64,000 nucleotides of DNA from Pararobbsia alpina_A (GTDB taxonomy: Bacteria; Pseudomonadota; Gammaproteobacteria; Burkholderiales; Burkholderiaceae): NCBI RefSeq assembly GCF_965118125.1, contig NZ_OZ221288.1, positions 1,860,001 to 1,924,000 on the forward strand, read 5' to 3'. The notes beneath the pieces are model-generated. The model was not told the DNA's origin. It ran no database searches and saw only the letters and a list, made by a program, of their open reading frames with translations. Position 1 is the first letter of the stretch; the number at the start of each line of letters is the position of its first letter. A program made the translations under genes and the position numbers. This document shows, one piece after another, positions 61,591 to 64,000 of this stretch.

Positions 61591-62884
61591 CGGCGCCCCT
61601 CCGTCGGTCCCTGTTCGGTCTCACCACAACAAGCGCCGCACCCGCCACCATCACGAACGCCACACACAACCACGTCGAGGTCGCCGTCGCATCGATCGGC
61701 AGCCCGAACCAGACGAGCGTCGTGCTGCTGTCCGTGACGATCGTGAGCCGATAGAGCATCTCGATAGCCAGCACCCCGGCAACAGCGATCGCGAGCGCCC
61801 CCGCGTACTGACGCACGGACCCACGCGCGCGCATCGTCGCGCTTATTGTCGCGTTCATCGTTTTAGGCAGCCCGATCAGCCCGCGCGGCGCGAGCGACAC
61901 CACGCCGATAAACATCAGGCCCAGATAGAAGGGCCACGCGCGCGTGACGGTCGCAAGCGCAACGGAACAGCCGACGTAGAGCGCCGTCCCCAGCACCGGA
62001 CCGCCCCAGCCCGCGGCGCCACCGAGTACGACAGCAACCAGCACCGCCCCGGACTGCGCGAGTCCGAACGAATCTGCGGACACGTGCTCGCTCGCCAGCG
62101 TCATCAGCGAACCGGCCAACCCGGCGAATCCGGCCGACACCATCAGCGTCCGGTAACGCACGCGCCGTACATCGAAACCGACAAACGCTGCGCGCATCGG
62201 TTGCTCCCGCACCGCGTTCGCCGCCAGGCCAAGCGGCGTGCGAGCGAAGGCCCGCATCGCAACGAGACTCGCCGCCGCCCACAGTGCGATCAATACATAC
62301 ACATGCCGCGTTGGCCCGAGATCGACCGGCGACCAGCCGTAAGTCCGATCCGTCGCAATACCGCCCTCGCCGCCAAACAGAACGGGCCACGCCGACGCGC
62401 CTGTCGCAAGCAGCTCGCCCGTGCCGAGCGTGATCATTGCAAAGGCGATGCCGCCTCGACGTGTTGCAAACCAGCCGAGCGTTGCGCCTCCGGCCGCACC
62501 CGCAAAGGCACCGACCAGCGGCAACAAGGGTGTCGGCAGGGCCCAGCCCTGCTCACCAGTGCCATTGAGCACGAGCGCGGCCGCGAACGCACCCAGGCCG
62601 AAATACGCCGCATGGCCGAACGACAGCAGACCCGCTTCGCCAAGCAGCACTTCGAACGACTGCGCGAAGACCACCATGACCATGAACTGCGTCGCACAAG
62701 TCAAGGCCAGCCCGCCCGACCACACCGGTACGCAAGCGAGCACCACCAGCGCGATACAGACCAGTCGCATACGCGCGGACATGCGCGCCCCATAGGCCGG
62801 CTCGGTCATGTCCGCGATATCGCGCACCGGCACCGATGCATCGAGCATCCGGTCCGCGGGACGCAGGCGATCGAGCGGGTTCAA
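61571..62884 (-). CDS. livM: Branched-chain amino-acid-type ABC permease LivM
   Basis: 437 aa if translation starts at TTG 62884, which has GGAGGAG four bases upstream and overlaps the livH stop (TTGA). ATG codons at 62848, 62809 and 62782 are alternatives. The LivM core includes FMVMVVFAQSFEVLLGEAGLLSFGHAAYFGLGAFAAALVL, TRRGGIAFAMITLGTGELLATG, AVREQPMRAAFVGFDVRRVRYRTLMVSAGFAGLAGSLM and GGAAGWGGPVLGTALY. After the usual end a C-terminal extension of about 100 residues holds two more hydrophobic segments (GALAIAVAGVLAIEMLYRL; WLCVAFVMVAGAALVVV), unusual for the family. Confidence 0.88.
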   Translation of the reverse strand: MNPLDRLRPADRMLDASVPVRDIADMTEPAYGARMSARMRLVCIALVVLACVPVWSGGLALTCATQFMVMVVFAQSFEVLLGEAGLLSFGHAAYFGLGAFAAALVLNGTGEQGWALPTPLLPLVGAFAGAAGGATLGWFATRRGGIAFAMITLGTGELLATGASAWPVLFGGEGGIATDRTYGWSPVDLGPTRHVYVLIALWAAASLVAMRAFARTPLGLAANAVREQPMRAAFVGFDVRRVRYRTLMVSAGFAGLAGSLMTLASEHVSADSFGLAQSGAVLVAVVLGGAAGWGGPVLGTALYVGCSVALATVTRAWPFYLGLMFIGVVSLAPRGLIGLPKTMNATISATMRARGSVRQYAGALAIAVAGVLAIEMLYRLTIVTDSSTTLVWFGLPIDATATSTWLCVAFVMVAGAALVVVRPNRDRRRGADVRAES

Positions 62885-63819
62885 TTGTCTCCTCCGGCCA
62901 GACGCGCGCCCAGCCAGCCATTCGGCCTGAATAGCAGCGTCGCGATCAACAGCACGTAGGGCAGCATCGGTGCGATCCGTCCGAGCGTCAGGCTCGGGCC
63001 GCTCTCCACAGGCGGCATCAGCGGCCAGTCGAGCGCCACGGCGAACGTCTGGATAAAGCCGATCGAAAGCGAAGCGATAAACGCGCCGCGCAGCGAACCC
63101 AGACCGCCGACCACCGCGACGACGAATACGATCGGCCCGATCGACTGCGCCATCGTCGGCTCGACGACAAAGGCGTAGCCGCCAACCACGCCGGCGAGCC
63201 CCGCCAGTCCGGCACCGAGCGCGAAGACCAGCGTGAACACCGCGTCCACATCGTGCCCGAGCGCGGCGACCGCATCGGGGTGCGTGCGCGCGGCCTCGAT
63301 CACGAGCCCCGTGCGGCTGCGCCGCAACGCAACGGTCAGCAAGACCAGCATGGCCGCCGAGACCGCCATCATGAATGCCCGATAGCGAGGAAACGGCACG
63401 TCGAACCACGTGAACAGCGGGCCGTCGAGGATCGCGGGCAGATCGGCCGTCTGCGGCGACAAGCCCCAGGCCAGCTTGACGATCTCGTCGATCAGGTACG
63501 CCAGTCCAAACGTGAACAGCAGCTCGGCGCCTTGCCCGTGCGTGCGCAAGCGCCGCAGGCCGGCCCGCTCGATCGCGGCGCCCGCGAGCGCCACCGCGAT
63601 CGGCGCGATGATCAGGGCCGGCCAGAACCCGATGTGCCGGGCCAGGGCGAAGGCGAAATAGGCGCCGAGCATATAGAAGCTCGCGTGCGCAAAGTTCATC
63701 ACGCCCATCAGGCTGAACACCAGGGTCAGCCCGGCAGACAGCATGAACAACAGCAGTCCGGAGGCAAGCGCCGTCAGGCTGTTCGTGAGCCAGAACGCAA
63801 GCGGCGCGGCAGACATCAT
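62881..63819 (-). CDS. livH: Branched-chain amino-acid-type ABC permease LivH
   Basis: 312 aa with eight to nine membrane helices. Hallmarks: LLFMLSAGLTLVFSLMGVMNFAHASFYMLGAYFAFALA at the N-terminus, EAARTHPDAVAALGHDVDAVFTLVFALGAGLAGLAGVVGG in the middle, VVAVVGGLGSLRGAFIASLSIGFIQTF and LPYVLLIATLLFRPNGWLG at the end. It is first of the visible livHMGF operon. The periplasmic binding protein (livK/J) is not in the window and may lie beyond its right edge. The substrate could also be another amino acid, amide or urea. Confidence 0.9.
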   Translation of the reverse strand: MMSAAPLAFWLTNSLTALASGLLLFMLSAGLTLVFSLMGVMNFAHASFYMLGAYFAFALARHIGFWPALIIAPIAVALAGAAIERAGLRRLRTHGQGAELLFTFGLAYLIDEIVKLAWGLSPQTADLPAILDGPLFTWFDVPFPRYRAFMMAVSAAMLVLLTVALRRSRTGLVIEAARTHPDAVAALGHDVDAVFTLVFALGAGLAGLAGVVGGYAFVVEPTMAQSIGPIVFVVAVVGGLGSLRGAFIASLSIGFIQTFAVALDWPLMPPVESGPSLTLGRIAPMLPYVLLIATLLFRPNGWLGARLAGGDN

Positions 63820-64000
63820 TCAGGGCTCCAGGCGAGGTCGTGGGATGGGCGGACGGCTCGAATGGTATCGCGCCGGGTTTCGAATCCGCGCCGAATTGTA
63901 TTCAGCATAGGCGCACGAGGGGCAGATGGGATAGGGCGGCGGCGGTACAACGGCACTACCGCGGCAATACAGCCGCCGAAGGCACCGTCACGGATCACGC
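63820..64000. other. Right-edge region upstream of livH
   Basis: 181 bases to the window end. A leftward 60-codon frame here has arginine-rich, non-coding character, so I do not call it. Likely the promoter region of the liv operon or the end of an upstream gene. Confidence 0.4.

Noticed and set aside
63816..63998. 60-codon leftward frame upstream of livH
   Set aside because: Arg/Pro-rich, no ribosome site, no family features; probably non-coding.

Overview
The window is GC-rich, densely packed bacterial chromosome. Its gene families point to a betaproteobacterium of the Burkholderiaceae (Burkholderia/Pandoraea/Paraburkholderia-like). The clues are hopanoid genes (hpnI, hpnL), a PenA-like class A beta-lactamase with a Tat signal, small YXWXPGHW-repeat exported proteins, many LysR regulators, a MarR-linked RND pump, an FbpABC iron importer and a Liv-type amino-acid importer. 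The genus is inference. I saw no rRNA, tRNA, CRISPR array, insertion sequence or prophage.

Layout. 1-6.2 kb: a hybrid PAS histidine kinase cut by the window edge, a small hypothetical gene, a NarL-type two-component pair and a DUF817 membrane protein. 6.7-12.4 kb: hpnI and hpnL, a GGDEF-EAL protein and an orphan XRE regulator with a long operator-like inverted repeat. 12.6-16.9 kb: a PdxI-like aldo/keto reductase divergent from a LysR gene, a DUF2278 protein and an MFS exporter. 17-25.6 kb: a DUF899-DUF2182 operon, a TPR/winged-helix regulator followed by a beta-propeller protein, a PnbB-like lyase facing a LysR gene with a Ser-Ala microsatellite, a small Cys-rich lectin-like secreted protein, another LysR and a YbfB-type MFS. 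26-30 kb: a RidA protein, an OmpR-family regulator with a degenerate receiver, a DUF3592 protein and a ClC channel with CBS domains. 30.2-33.1 kb: a two-gene operon of unrecognised, mutually paralogous proteins. 33.2-40.7 kb: the beta-lactamase, a large inverted repeat between two tiny ORFs, exported small proteins, an ECF sigma/anti-sigma/CnrX-like operon, a DUF1800-DUF1501 pair and DUF2239.

40.9-48 kb: a complete RND efflux operon (adaptor, pump, outer-membrane factor) with a MarR gene upstream and a 27-bp palindrome between them. 48.1-56.7 kb: six co-directional genes under one promoter with a Fur-box-like site. They encode an OprB-type porin, a secreted beta-propeller, a Tat-exported Dyp peroxidase (EfeB-like) and FbpA-FbpB-FbpC. 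This reads as one iron-acquisition unit and is the best candidate for a little-described multi-gene system. 57-64 kb: DUF1304, a GNAT acetyltransferase, zwf and livHMGF. In the last operon the LivF Walker A lysine is arginine.

The two strongest leads for new biology are the porin/propeller/peroxidase/Fbp iron operon and the tandem paralogue pair at 30.2-33.1 kb. Secondary leads are the Ser-Ala repeat inside a LysR sensor domain, the degenerate OmpR receiver, the Walker A K-to-R change in LivF, the 24-bp-arm inverted repeat at 34.3 kb and the PmrA-box-like promoter ahead of hpnI.
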